Assembly (NCBI GenBank): GCA_021205565.1
Contig: JAJPXG010000093.1
Location: forward strand, 14,500 to 56,479
DNA from: Lachnospiraceae bacterium
GTDB taxonomy: Bacteria > Bacillota > Clostridia > Lachnospirales > Lachnospiraceae
Length of the DNA stretch: 41,980 bases
Reading direction: 5' to 3'
Shown: positions 32,555 through 41,718 of the stretch, one piece after another
Position numbering within the stretch: the stretch's first letter is position 1
Layout of the letters: the number at the start of each line of letters is the position of its first letter
Program-made: the position numbers and the translations under genes
The notes under the pieces: model-generated
Seen by the model: only the letters and a program-made list of their open reading frames with translations
What the model was told of the DNA's origin: nothing
Databases searched by the model: none

Positions 32555-33739
32555 TCAACGCACCTCCATCATCTGAATAAATTTGTCGAACAGGCTGCCG
32601 GAATCCTGCGGGCCGGGACAGGCCTCCGGGTGGAACTGCACGGTGAAAATGTTCTTGCCTGTGTACTTCAAACCCTCGTTGGTGCCGTCATTGACGTTAA
32701 TAAAGGCCGGGACTGCCACTTTGGGATCAAGCTTGTCCGTATCCACCACATAGCCATGGTTCTGGGAGGATATGTAAACCCTGCCGGTCTCCAAGTCCTT
32801 CACCGGATGGTTGCCGCCACGGTGTCCGTATTTTAATTTGTGCGTGTCCGCGCCGGCAGCAAGCGCCATCAGCTGATGTCCCAGGCAGATGGCAAAAATC
32901 GGTACATCGGATTTATATAATTTGTAAATTTCATCAATGATTGCGCCGCAGTCCTTCGGGTCTACGGGCCCATTGGATAGCATAATGCCTTCCGGTTTGT
33001 CCTCAAGAATCTCCAGCGCTTGTGTCCGGGCCGGATATACAGTCACGTCACAGCCGCGGGCCGCCAGGGAAGCCGCAATGTTTTTCTTGGCGCCCAGGTC
33101 CAGCAGGGCTACCTTTTTGCCTTTTCCGTTTAAGGTGCGCACGAGGGAAGGCTTTTTCTCACGGATACCGGCTTTATAAGCCTCCGCGTCAAAATCCGCG
33201 CTGCCGCTTAAAGGCCCATTGTCCGACAGCTTTAAGACACCCGGTACATAATAAGGGGCGCTGCAGGTTACTTTATCCACCACATTGCCCGTCCGGTAGG
33301 CATGAAGTCTGGGCAGGATTTTATCCAGATCGTATTCTTCGTCTGTAGTGATCATGCCGTTCATTGTGCCCTTTTCGCGCAAAATCCGGGTCAGCGCTCT
33401 GGTATCGATACCGCTGATTCCCGGAATGTCGTATTTTTCCATAAACTCCTGTAAAGACATATCGCAGCGGAAATTGCTCGGAATCCTGGACACCTCCCGC
33501 ACGATAAAGCCGTCCGGCCAGGGTCGTCTGGATTCCATGTCGTCCAGACAGACGCCGTAGTTGCCGATCAGAGGATAGGTCATGCAGACCGCCTGCCCCG
33601 CGTAGGAGGGGTCGGTCAGTACTTCCAGATAACCTGCCATGGAGGTGTTGAATACGATCTCACTGACGATTTCCTTCTGCGCGCCGAAATGCGTGCCTGT
33701 AAATATGGTGCCGTCTTCCAGAATTAAATATGCTTTCAT
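32555..33739 (-). CDS. carA: carbamoyl-phosphate synthase, small (glutaminase) subunit
   Basis: 394 residues. N-terminal CPSase small domain (AYLILEDGTIFTG ... FNTSMAGYLEVLTDPSYAGQ); class I glutamine amidotransferase with nucleophile Cys in FAICLGHQLMALAAG and the His/Glu pair in VQFHPEACPGPQD. It releases ammonia from glutamine for CarB. About 30 residues longer than many CarA proteins, with extra sequence (SDNGPLSGSADFDAEAYKAG) between the two domains. First gene of the carAB unit; translation of carB is probably coupled. No PyrR attenuator is visible in the 54-base upstream gap. Confidence 0.98.
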   Translation of the reverse strand: MKAYLILEDGTIFTGTHFGAQKEIVSEIVFNTSMAGYLEVLTDPSYAGQAVCMTYPLIGNYGVCLDDMESRRPWPDGFIVREVSRIPSNFRCDMSLQEFMEKYDIPGISGIDTRALTRILREKGTMNGMITTDEEYDLDKILPRLHAYRTGNVVDKVTCSAPYYVPGVLKLSDNGPLSGSADFDAEAYKAGIREKKPSLVRTLNGKGKKVALLDLGAKKNIAASLAARGCDVTVYPARTQALEILEDKPEGIMLSNGPVDPKDCGAIIDEIYKLYKSDVPIFAICLGHQLMALAAGADTHKLKYGHRGGNHPVKDLETGRVYISSQNHGYVVDTDKLDPKVAVPAFINVNDGTNEGLKYTGKNIFTVQFHPEACPGPQDSGSLFDKFIQMMEVR

Positions 33740-33773
33740 CTGTTTCTGCCTTTCTTCGAACTCAAACGTTCAT

Positions 33774-33802
33774 AGTATAGCATGCCTTTAAAAAAAGGAC
33801 AA
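33774..33802 (-). promoter_or_regulatory. carAB promoter overlapping the purL terminator
   Basis: TTGTCC (33802-33797), 17 bases, TATACT (33779-33774) on the minus strand. The -35 is part of the stem of the purL terminator, so the terminator and the next promoter share DNA. Confidence 0.65.
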
Positions 33803-33827
33803 TGGATTTTCGGCTCCATTGTCCTTT
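33794..33827 (-). terminator. Rho-independent terminator after purL
   Basis: AAAGGACAATGGA (33794-33806) pairs perfectly with TCCATTGTCCTTT (33815-33827) with an 8-base loop; on the minus strand seven T follow. It starts seven bases after the purL stop. Confidence 0.9.
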
Positions 33828-33833
33828 AAATTT

Positions 33834-36800
33834 TTATAAGAAATACGCAACGCCGGATTCGAAAAGCTTCAGATCCTGTTCGCCGTAAATATTGATCGCG
33901 ACGTGATCTCCTTTTCTCTCAGCATGCGCCATCTTGCCGAAGACTCTGCCGTCCGGGGAGGTAATGCCTTCAATCGAGGCGTAGGAGCCGTTGATGTTCC
34001 ACTCCTCATCCATGGATACATTTCCCTGCGGATCACAATACTGAGTCGCCACCTGGCCGTTTGCAAATAATTTCTCAAGCCAGTCTTTGTTCGCCACAAA
34101 ACGGCCCTCGCCGTGGGAGGCGGGATTGCAGTAGACGCCGCCTAACCTCGCGCCCGCAAGCCACGGGGACTTGTCAGAAACGACCCTGGTGTATACCATT
34201 TTGGAAATATGGCGGTTGATGGTGTTGTAGGTCAGCGTGGGCGCATTATGATCCTGCCCCACAATCCTGCCACCCGGCACCATTCCCAGCTTGATCAGCG
34301 CCTGGAAGCCATTGCAGATGCCGAGCGCCAGGCCGTCCCTCTCATTTAAGAGCTTCATGACCGCCTCTTTCATCTTCTCGTTCTGGAAGGCGGTGGCAAA
34401 AAACTTGGCGCTGCCGTCCGGCTCATCGCCCGCGGAAAAGCCGCCCGGGAACATGATAATCTGCGCCTTTTCAATCGCCTGCTCAAAAACCTCCACGCTC
34501 TCACGGATATCGGCCGCGGAACGGTTTTTAAAGACCTTCGTCACAGTCTTTGCGCCGGCCTGCTCAAAGGCCTTCGCACTGTCATACTCGCAGTTAGTGC
34601 CCGGAAATACCGGAATAAAAACTGTCGGCTGTCCGATTTTATGGCTGCACACGTAAATGCTGTCAGCCTGATACAGCGGAGATTCCACTTTCTCAGTCCC
34701 CTTCACAGCCTTGGTGGGGAAAACCTTCTCCAGCGGTTTCTTCCATGAAGCCAGAGCTTCCTCCATGGAAATTACAGCCTCACCCGCCTGAAATACCGCT
34801 TCTGCTGTCACTTGCGCCACAGTTTCGGCATCCACATCCTGTTTCAAAAGCTCCTCAGCCACGTCTGCGGAACACTCCACCACCAGATCACCGAGCGCGT
34901 TCTCAAACAGCTCTTCCGCTGCAATACCATCCGCAATCTTTACCCCCAGGCCGTTGCCGAAGGCCATTTTGGAAAGTGCCGCTGCCAGGCCGCTTGAATC
35001 CAGCGCATAAGCGGATACAATATCACCGTCTTCCATGGCATTTAAAATCACATCATAGGTGCGCATGACGTCGGCGTATACCGGCAGGTCGTACTCATCC
35101 TTCTCCATCCGGAAGCGCACCAGCACATTGCCGGCTTTTTTCAGCTCAGGGGAAATGATATTACCTGCCTTTGCCGTATCCACCGCAAAGGAAACCAGCG
35201 TGGGCGGCACGTCAATATCGCCGAAGGAGCCGGACATGGAATCCTTGCCGCCGATGGAGGGCAGGCCAAAGCCCAACTGCGCGTCAAAGGCGCCAAGCAG
35301 GGCCAGGAAAGGCTGGCTCCAGCGCTCAGGCTGCTCGTTCATCCTGCGGAAATATTCCTGGAAGGTGAAGCGCACGGTACGGTAATCGCCGCCGTTCGCC
35401 ACAATTCTGCTTAAAGATTCCAGAACGGCATACACTGCGCCGTGATAGGGACTCCAGCTGGATACATACGGATCGAAGCCATAGCTCATCATCGTGACCA
35501 GATCGGTTTCGCCCTCCAGCACGGGGAGCTTCGCCACCATGGCCTGGGTTTCCGTCAGCTGACTGACCCCGCCGTATGGCATATAAACACTGCCCGCGCC
35601 GATGGAGGCGTCAAACATCTCCACCAGACCCTTCTGCGAGCATACATTTAGATCGGAAAGGGTATCCAGCCAGGCGGCCTTCACATCCCCGTCCTCCAGA
35701 TCCTTCTCAACCTGCGGGACGGCGTACTGATGCAGGACATTCGCCTTCTCATCCGGCAATTTAGCCGTCACGGCCGTCTCCTGATGCGCGCCGTTGGTGT
35801 CAAGGAACGCTCTGGAGAGATCGACAATCTTCTCCCCGCGCCAGCTTAAAACCAGCCTCGGCTCTTCAGTGACCACTGCCACCTCCACAGCCTCGAGATT
35901 TTCCTCGTCCGCATATTGCATAAACTCCGTCACATCCGCAGGATCTACCACCACGGCCATACGCTCCTGGGATTCGGAGATAGCAAGCTCCGTCCCGTCT
36001 AAACCGGCGTACTTTTTCGGTACCTTGTCAAGGTCTACCTGTAAACCGTCGGCAAGCTCGCCGATCGCCACGGAGACGCCGCCCGCACCGAAATCATTGC
36101 ACTTTTTAATCAGTCTGCTGACCTCGGGTCTGCGGAACATTCTCTGGAGCTTGCGCTCGGTAGGCGCGTTGCCCTTCTGCACCTCCGCGCCGCAGACTTC
36201 GATAGAAGAAACGGTGTGCGCCTTGGAAGAACCGGTAGCGCCGCCGATACCGTCGCGCCCGGTACGACCACCCAGTAAAATAATCACATCGCCCGGGTCA
36301 GAGGTCATGCGCTTCACATTCTCACGCTTCGCCGCGCCCATAACCGCACCGATTTCCATACGCTTCGCCACATAATCCGGATGATAAATCTCCTTCACAT
36401 AGCCGGTCGCCAGACCGATCTGGTTGCCGTAGGAGGAATAGCCTCCGGCTGCGCCGCGGACTAATTTTCTCTGGGAAAGCTTGCCCTTTAAAGTCTCGGA
36501 TACGGGAACCGTCGGATCCGCCGCACCGGTCACACGCATGGCCTGGTATACATAGCCTCTGCCGCTCAACGGGTCGCGGATGGCGCCGCCTAAGCAGGTC
36601 GCCGCGCCGCCGAAGGGCTCGATCTCGGTAGGATGATTATGCGTCTCATTTTTAAAGAAAATGAGCCATTCCTCCGTCTCGGTGCGCCCGTCGTACTCCA
36701 TCTCCACCGGAACTACCACGGAGCAGGCATTGATTTCATCGCTCTCCTCCATGTCGTCAAGCTTTCCGTCTTTTTTCAGTTTTTTCATGCCAATAGTTGC

Positions 36801-37634
36801 CAGATCCATGAGGCAGATAAATTTGTCCGGACGGTCTTTATATAACTCCTCGCGGGTATCCAGATAGCTCTCGAATGTCGTCTGGATCGGGGTCGCGTAA
36901 TAACCGTCCTCGATGGTAATATCCTTTAATTCAGTAGAAAAGGTCGTATGACGGCAGTGGTCGGACCAGTAGGTGTCCAGCACCCGGATCTCCGTCATGG
37001 ACGGGTCGCGCTTCTCCTCATCGTGGAAATAACGCTGAATATGTAAAAAGTCCTGGAAGGTCATCGCCAGATTCAACGATGCATAAAGGCCGCGAAGCTC
37101 GCTCTCATCCATGGCAGCAAAGCCATCCAGAATTCTGACATTCTCCGGCTCCTCATATTTCGTGACAAGGGTGTCAGGCTTCTCCATGCCGGTTTCCCTG
37201 GAATCGACCGGGTTAATGCAGTAGTGTCTGATCTTAGCCAGTTCTTCCTCTGTGATGCCGCCGGAAATGACATAGGTGACGGCGGTTTTGATGATCGGTT
37301 CCTCGTTTTCATTTAAAAAGCGGATACATTGCGCGGCTGAATCCGCCCGCTGATCAAACTGCCCCGGCAGATATTCCACGCTGAAAACGCGATCGCTTTC
37401 CTTACGCGGAAAATCCTCCTCATAACAATCATCTACAGGAGGCTCCGCGAAAACCGTGCGGCATGCTTTTTCAAAAGTCTCCTCCGTCAGATTCTCCGCG
37501 TCATAGCGGATCAGCACTCTGACACCGGTGATGTTCGAAATGCCCAGATAGTCGGTAAAATCAGCCTGCAGCTCCTTTGCCTTCACCGCAAAGGGGGCTT
37601 TTTTCTCCACATAGATCCGTTTTACATTACCCAT
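33834..37634 (-). CDS. purL: phosphoribosylformylglycinamidine synthase, single-chain
   Basis: 1266 residues; synthetase and glutaminase in one chain, as in many Clostridia and Gram-negatives, instead of separate PurL/PurQ/PurS. PurS-like N-terminus (about 1-170), FGAM synthase domains (ETHNHPTEIEPFGGAATCLG, DHCRHTTF), and a C-terminal glutamine amidotransferase (FPGTNCEYD, PGGFSAGDEP, nucleophile Cys in LGICNGFQALI, His/Glu near the end). It converts FGAR, glutamine and ATP to FGAM in purine synthesis. AAAGGACTTACC precedes the ATG. It follows the TetR gene by only 27 bases on the same strand and may share its transcript. Confidence 0.97.
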   Translation of the reverse strand: MGNVKRIYVEKKAPFAVKAKELQADFTDYLGISNITGVRVLIRYDAENLTEETFEKACRTVFAEPPVDDCYEEDFPRKESDRVFSVEYLPGQFDQRADSAAQCIRFLNENEEPIIKTAVTYVISGGITEEELAKIRHYCINPVDSRETGMEKPDTLVTKYEEPENVRILDGFAAMDESELRGLYASLNLAMTFQDFLHIQRYFHDEEKRDPSMTEIRVLDTYWSDHCRHTTFSTELKDITIEDGYYATPIQTTFESYLDTREELYKDRPDKFICLMDLATIGMKKLKKDGKLDDMEESDEINACSVVVPVEMEYDGRTETEEWLIFFKNETHNHPTEIEPFGGAATCLGGAIRDPLSGRGYVYQAMRVTGAADPTVPVSETLKGKLSQRKLVRGAAGGYSSYGNQIGLATGYVKEIYHPDYVAKRMEIGAVMGAAKRENVKRMTSDPGDVIILLGGRTGRDGIGGATGSSKAHTVSSIEVCGAEVQKGNAPTERKLQRMFRRPEVSRLIKKCNDFGAGGVSVAIGELADGLQVDLDKVPKKYAGLDGTELAISESQERMAVVVDPADVTEFMQYADEENLEAVEVAVVTEEPRLVLSWRGEKIVDLSRAFLDTNGAHQETAVTAKLPDEKANVLHQYAVPQVEKDLEDGDVKAAWLDTLSDLNVCSQKGLVEMFDASIGAGSVYMPYGGVSQLTETQAMVAKLPVLEGETDLVTMMSYGFDPYVSSWSPYHGAVYAVLESLSRIVANGGDYRTVRFTFQEYFRRMNEQPERWSQPFLALLGAFDAQLGFGLPSIGGKDSMSGSFGDIDVPPTLVSFAVDTAKAGNIISPELKKAGNVLVRFRMEKDEYDLPVYADVMRTYDVILNAMEDGDIVSAYALDSSGLAAALSKMAFGNGLGVKIADGIAAEELFENALGDLVVECSADVAEELLKQDVDAETVAQVTAEAVFQAGEAVISMEEALASWKKPLEKVFPTKAVKGTEKVESPLYQADSIYVCSHKIGQPTVFIPVFPGTNCEYDSAKAFEQAGAKTVTKVFKNRSAADIRESVEVFEQAIEKAQIIMFPGGFSAGDEPDGSAKFFATAFQNEKMKEAVMKLLNERDGLALGICNGFQALIKLGMVPGGRIVGQDHNAPTLTYNTINRHISKMVYTRVVSDKSPWLAGARLGGVYCNPASHGEGRFVANKDWLEKLFANGQVATQYCDPQGNVSMDEEWNINGSYASIEGITSPDGRVFGKMAHAERKGDHVAINIYGEQDLKLFESGVAYFL

Positions 37635-37661
37635 GGTAAGTCCTTTCGTAGTAAAAAATAA

Positions 37662-38261
37662 TTACGCCGTTTCTTCCTCCAGCACCAGGCCAAGGTTCGC
37701 CCAGATTAAGGTGAACTGCTCCTCAATCTGCGCCGCCGACGGCTTCATGGTCAGCATACTGACCTTCAGGCCCTCGATGGTGTACATGATCTGGCGCGCC
37801 GCGCCCGCCGGGTTGTCACAGTAAATCTCGCCCTGCTTCGCGCACTGGGTCAGCAGCTGCTCCAGCGCTTTTACCGCCGCGCGGAACTGCTCCTTCACAA
37901 AATTATCCCTGCCCTTTAACTGGTGGGCAAACGCGTACTCATAGGTTGCCATGGTCAGAGTCTGATTCATACCCATCAGCTCCGCCTTCTGCGCGTCTAA
38001 GAACACCTGCAGGATATCCAGCGGCGTGGAATTCTCATCCAGCTTCTTACTGAAAACGTCATCGCCGGCGTCGGCGTCCTGCTTCAGCACCTCCAGGAAA
38101 ATCTCCTGCGTGCTGGAAAAATACAGGTACAGGCCTCCTCGGCTGATCTCACACGCATCGATGATATCCTTCATCGTGACACTTCTGTAGCCCTTCTCAA
38201 TGAAGACCTGTCTGGCCTTCTCTACAATATACTTTCTCTTCTGCTGTGATTTCTCTCCCAT
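37662..38261 (-). CDS. TetR-family transcriptional regulator
   Basis: 199 residues from MGEKSQQKR. The N-terminal helix-turn-helix is clear (YIVEKARQVFIEKGYRSVTM ... CEISRGGLYLYF); the C-terminal half is an all-helical ligand domain without recognisable ligand motifs. GGAGG stands eight bases before this ATG; the frame extends eight codons more. It lies directly upstream of purL on the same strand, but TetR proteins are not the usual purine regulators, so co-transcription may be accidental. Its upstream DNA is the GC-rich repeat region at 38331-38550. Confidence 0.92.
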   Translation of the reverse strand: MGEKSQQKRKYIVEKARQVFIEKGYRSVTMKDIIDACEISRGGLYLYFSSTQEIFLEVLKQDADAGDDVFSKKLDENSTPLDILQVFLDAQKAELMGMNQTLTMATYEYAFAHQLKGRDNFVKEQFRAAVKALEQLLTQCAKQGEIYCDNPAGAARQIMYTIEGLKVSMLTMKPSAAQIEEQFTLIWANLGLVLEEETA

Positions 38262-38330
38262 CGGCGTTCCTCCACCCGTATACATGAACCTTTTTCTTTT
38301 GCTTTTTGCCTGCGCCCTACCCCGACGCGC

Positions 38331-38550
38331 CGAAAACTGACACGCGGCATTCCATTCAACACTGCGCCCTGCGAGCCTGCGGCTCGCGGGCTCACGGGCA
38401 TGTCTTCACTTCAATGCGGTACATTCGACGCGTTGCCCTGCAAGCCTCTGGCTTACAGGGCTCGCGGGCATTCGCCCCCTGTCAGTTTTCGAGACAGAAG
38501 CTGCTTACATGCGAGCATGACGCATCCTCTGTCTCGAAAACTGACACGCG
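38331..38550. repeat. composite structured repeat upstream of the TetR gene
   Basis: The 16-base word CGAAAACTGACACGCG occurs at 38331-38346 and 38535-38550, flanking the region. Between them is an inverted copy: TGTCAGTTTTCGAGACAGA (38480-38498) pairs perfectly over 19 bases with 38528-38546, with a small CATG/CATG hairpin in the loop (38508-38519). Two related GC-rich hairpin modules (38366-38401 and 38435-38471, about 69 bases apart) both read GCCCTGC(G/A)AGCC...GGCT... and end in CGGGCAT. No coding sense. The rest of the gap (38262-38330 and 38551-38638) shows nothing else I recognise. Confidence 0.7.
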
Positions 38551-38638
38551 TCTCATTGCTTTCGCGAACATTATACCGAATCAGCTGTCATATTTCAAGA
38601 CAGGAAAACCCATATTTCTCCCTTTTTTCAGCCTTTTT

Positions 38639-39514
38639 TCATGAAAACCGCTCCTTCAAAAACTCCACCAGCCTCTCCGCGATCGGTGAAAACACCTGGT
38701 ATTTCTTCCATATGATATACATTTTCGTCTCCAGCTTCGGCGTCAGTGGCCTGAACCACAGTCCGCTCTAAGGGCCGACGTCGGCCAGCCGGTATAAGAC
38801 CAGAATGCACCCGAGTCCGGCTTTCAGATAAACAGAACCATTTGAAAACAGGTTGACGGTTCCGACCATATTCAACTGGTCGACCGCCTCCCCGCACCAC
38901 CTGGGAAGGTCGACGCGCAGAGACTGCGGGGAACTGATGAGGGGAACACCCTTAAGATCCGGCGGCCATATCTCTGTTTTCTGCGCCAGTGGATTATCCG
39001 TCCGCATCAGAAGTCCCCAGGTGTCGCCGCCCGGCAGGGAGAGATAATTATACCTCGTCAGATCCGGCGGTTCCACAATCACCGCAAAATCAGAAAGCCC
39101 CTGCTCCAGATCATTTACCACCACACGGGTATCGCCGCTGGTGATATGAAAACGCAGTCCCGGATATTGCAGACGAAAATCCTTGATGGCGCCCGCCAGA
39201 TGATGAATCAGCTCAGACTCCGCGCAGCCGATCCGCACCTCCCCGCCGGTCACATCATTTAAGGACTGAAATTCCTCAATGGTTCTGTCCGTCATGTCCA
39301 GAATGTCCTCCGCGCGCTTGCGCAGCAGGATGCCCTCCTCGGTCAGGCGCACATTATAATTTCCCCTGACAAACAGTTTACAGCCAAGCTCCGCCTCCAA
39401 CTCTTTCAGCTGTTTCGATAACGTCGGCTGGGAAATATGCAGTGTCCGCGCCGCGCCGGTGATACTGCCCTCTCTTGCCACTTCAATAAAATATTGTAAA
39501 ACACGCAATTCCAT
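38639..39514 (-). pseudogene. LysR-family regulator interrupted by an in-frame TAG
   Basis: The first 248 codons give a normal LysR protein: winged helix (VAREGSITGAARTLHISQPT, LEAELGCKLFVRG) and effector domain to GCILVLYRLADVGP. Then TAG (38770-38768) follows, but the same frame goes on with SGLWFRPLTPKLETKMYI and ends in VFSPIAERLVEFLKERFS before TGA at 38639-38641, which is the usual LysR C-terminus; total 291 codons, normal length. So one point mutation (or sequencing error) cuts off about 42 residues. Divergent from the flavodoxin/aldo-keto reductase operon, its probable target. Confidence 0.88.
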
Positions 39515-39622
39515 AAAAATTCTCCGTTTCCTGTTTATATCAATACCGGTATCCCTTTGCTCCAGTCAGTCTCTATCAGAACTCTCCACTTCGCGGTTGC
39601 CTCCAGTGTAAACTGCAGGTTT

Positions 39623-39655
39623 ATTATACAAAAACGAGTTATTCTTTTCAAGAAT
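39623..39655 (-). promoter_or_regulatory. LysR gene promoter with overlapping operator
   Basis: TTGAAA (39651-39646), 17 bases, TATAAT (39628-39623) on the minus strand. ATTCTT-TTC-AAGAAT (39641-39655), a perfect 6-3-6 palindrome that also fits the T-N11-A pattern of LysR sites, covers the -35. Self-control by the LysR protein, and joint control of the divergent operon, are likely. Confidence 0.65.
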
Positions 39656-39678
39656 ATCCAGAAATAGAAATTAAATAT

Positions 39679-39707
39679 TTGTCATTTCCATTCCTGCAAT
39701 ATAAAAT
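39679..39707 (+). promoter_or_regulatory. promoter for the small protein/flavodoxin-AKR operon
   Basis: TTGTCA (39679-39684), 17 bases, TAAAAT (39702-39707) on the plus strand, 24 bases from the palindrome in the divergent LysR promoter; the first ATG of the operon is 49 bases downstream. Confidence 0.65.
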
Positions 39708-39755
39708 ATAACCAACAGACAGGATAACAGGAATTTGCAAAGGGGGGTGATCATC

Positions 39756-39995
39756 ATGCCAGACGCAAACAACGAAGCCCAGTGCTTTTACCAGAATCTC
39801 ATCGACATCGGCTTAGGCGAGGAAACGATTTCCCACTGTGTCTTTCTGAAAAAGGAAGGCCGCAGCCAGGAACTGCTGCTCACATTGCAGAACAGCAGGA
39901 AGACCTTGCTGGATCAGATTCACACAGATCAGAAACGGCTGGACTGTCTGGACTATCTGGTTTGCCGACTGAGCAAAAAAGGAGGCAAGCCATGA
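39756..39995 (+). CDS. 79-residue helical protein of unknown function
   Basis: Starts MPDANNEAQCFYQNLIDIG behind an AAGGGGGG ribosome binding site; an earlier in-frame ATG has none. The sequence is mostly helix-forming, with four cysteines or so (CFYQ, SHCVFL, LDCLDYLVC) and no signal peptide or membrane segment. I recall similar small proteins in Clostridia in front of reductase genes but know no function. Its TGA overlaps the ATG of the next gene (ATGA), so the two are translated together; a regulatory or cofactor-handling partner is possible. Confidence 0.75.
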   Translation: MPDANNEAQCFYQNLIDIGLGEETISHCVFLKKEGRSQELLLTLQNSRKTLLDQIHTDQKRLDCLDYLVCRLSKKGGKP

Positions 39996-41599
39996 AAAAA
40001 TACAGCAGACGGCAATTCACGAAGCTGGCAGCGGCCGGAGGAATCTGCGCGGCGGTTGGAATACTTACCGGCTGTATGGGTTCTGATGCAGGGAGTTCTG
40101 CTTCTTCCGGGGATGCGGATAACAACGACACAGCCGGAATAGATACGGATGAAACTACACTTGAAAACTCCGGAGCAGGCAACAGCTCCAATGGCAACTC
40201 TCTGGCAGGTAAAAATGACACATCCACCTCATCCGCGGATGAAAACTCATCGTCTGATATGTCCACCAGCGGCGCCCTGTCCGGCAGCAATCTCCTCATC
40301 GCATATTTTTCCTGCACAGGGACAACACAGCAGATTGCCGAGTGGATTGCGGGCGATACCGAAGCAGACATTTCCGAATTCATACCTGAGATGCCTTATA
40401 CCGCGAACGATGTGGCGTATTATACCGGCGGACGTGCCGACCAGGAGCAGGCAGATTCTTCCTCTCGCCCCGCGATTTCAGGCGGTGTGGAAAACATGGA
40501 ACAGTATGACTATATTTTCCTCGGCTACCCCATCTGGCACGGGCAGGCTCCCAGAATTATCAGTACCTTCCTGGAAAGCTACGATTTTTCCAACTTCATG
40601 ATCATCCCGTTCTGCACCTCCCACAGCAGCGGCATCGGCTCCAGCGCGGAAAATCTGCATGGTCTGATTTCCGATACTGTTACCTGGGCAGATGGACGGC
40701 GGTTCTCCGGAAGTGCAACTGAACATGATGTGACCGAATGGATCGAAAGCCTGGATTTGCCGGAAAGTGAGGTTCCTGCCGTGCGTGAATTTGATTTTGA
40801 AGCAAAAACAGTCCTGTTAAACAGCGGCTATGAAATGCCCATCATGGGACTTGGTACCTACAGCCTGAGTGCTCAGGAATGCGCCGTTTCCATCGCCGCG
40901 CTTTTAAAAAGAGGAGGCAGGCTGATTGACACCGCCTATATGTACAGCAACGAAGCAGCCGTGGGGCAGGCTGTTTCAGACTCTGATGTACCGCGGGAAG
41001 AAATTTTCGTCATAACCAAGCTCTATCCCACTCAGTTTCACCGCGCCGCAGAGGCGATCGATGAGGCGCTTAAGCGAATGGAACTTGACTATATTGACAT
41101 GATGCTCCTGCACCATCCGGGAAGTAACGATGTGGAAGCATACCTGGCGCTGGAACAGGCCGTCGCGGACGGAAAAGTTCGTTCCATCGGTCTGTCCAAC
41201 TGGTATGTGGAGGAACTGGAGGAATTTCTGCCCCAGGTCAACATCACACCTGCGCTGGTGCAAAACGAAATCCACCCCTACTATCAGGAAAATGACGTAA
41301 TCCCCTATATTCAGGACCTGGGAATTGTCGTACAGGGCTGGTACCCGTTCGGCGGACGAGGCTACACGGAAGAGCTTTTAGGGGACGAAACCATCGCCGC
41401 TATCGCTCAAACGCACGGGGTTTCCGCCGCCCAGGTGATCCTACGCTGGAACCTGCAGAAGGGCGTTGTGGTGATTCCCGGCTCCAGCAACCCGGACCAT
41501 ATCCGGGAAAACCTTGGCCTGTTTGAGTTTGAATTATCGGACGAAGAGATGGCGCAGATCAATGCCCTGGAAAGGGGCGAAAAGCACGACTGGTATTGA
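39992..41599 (+). CDS. exported flavodoxin / aldo-keto reductase fusion lipoprotein
   Basis: 535 residues. N-terminus MKKYSRRQFTKLAAAGG has the twin-arginine motif SRRQFTK and a lipobox ILTGC (Cys28), so it is predicted to be exported folded and lipid-anchored. A Ser/Asn/Asp-rich linker (29-98) leads to a flavodoxin domain (about 100-255; phosphate loop SCTGTTQQIAE, GYPIWHGQAP), then a full aldo-keto reductase barrel (272-535) with the catalytic tetrad Asp313, Tyr318, Lys343, His374 (LIDTAYMYSNE, ITKLYP, LLHHPG). GGAGG precedes the ATG. A frame open further upstream has no ribosome binding site. NADPH is normally absent outside the membrane, so its electron source is a puzzle. Confidence 0.92.
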   Translation: MKKYSRRQFTKLAAAGGICAAVGILTGCMGSDAGSSASSGDADNNDTAGIDTDETTLENSGAGNSSNGNSLAGKNDTSTSSADENSSSDMSTSGALSGSNLLIAYFSCTGTTQQIAEWIAGDTEADISEFIPEMPYTANDVAYYTGGRADQEQADSSSRPAISGGVENMEQYDYIFLGYPIWHGQAPRIISTFLESYDFSNFMIIPFCTSHSSGIGSSAENLHGLISDTVTWADGRRFSGSATEHDVTEWIESLDLPESEVPAVREFDFEAKTVLLNSGYEMPIMGLGTYSLSAQECAVSIAALLKRGGRLIDTAYMYSNEAAVGQAVSDSDVPREEIFVITKLYPTQFHRAAEAIDEALKRMELDYIDMMLLHHPGSNDVEAYLALEQAVADGKVRSIGLSNWYVEELEEFLPQVNITPALVQNEIHPYYQENDVIPYIQDLGIVVQGWYPFGGRGYTEELLGDETIAAIAQTHGVSAAQVILRWNLQKGVVVIPGSSNPDHIRENLGLFEFELSDEEMAQINALERGEKHDWY

Positions 41600-41718
41600 A
41601 ATCCGTCAAAGCAAACGATCTGCGTCGATAAAACAAATATAAAAACGATAAAGCAACCCAGCAACCACAGGCTGACAAATTTAAAATGACTTTTAACTCA
41701 GAAAGCGAGGTATTATTT

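Noticed and set aside
38366..38471. CRISPR-like array in the repeat region
   Set aside because: Only two diverged modules with internal symmetry and no regular spacers or cas genes; better explained as structured repeats.
38306..38771. Two plus-strand frames of 112 and 123 codons across the repeat region
   Set aside because: They run through hairpins and repeats, overlap the LysR tail and have no ribosome binding site or protein-like pattern.
39782..39991. Longer start for the flavodoxin-AKR protein (605 residues)
   Set aside because: It overlaps the 79-residue gene in another frame, has no ribosome binding site, and would hide the twin-arginine signal behind 70 residues.
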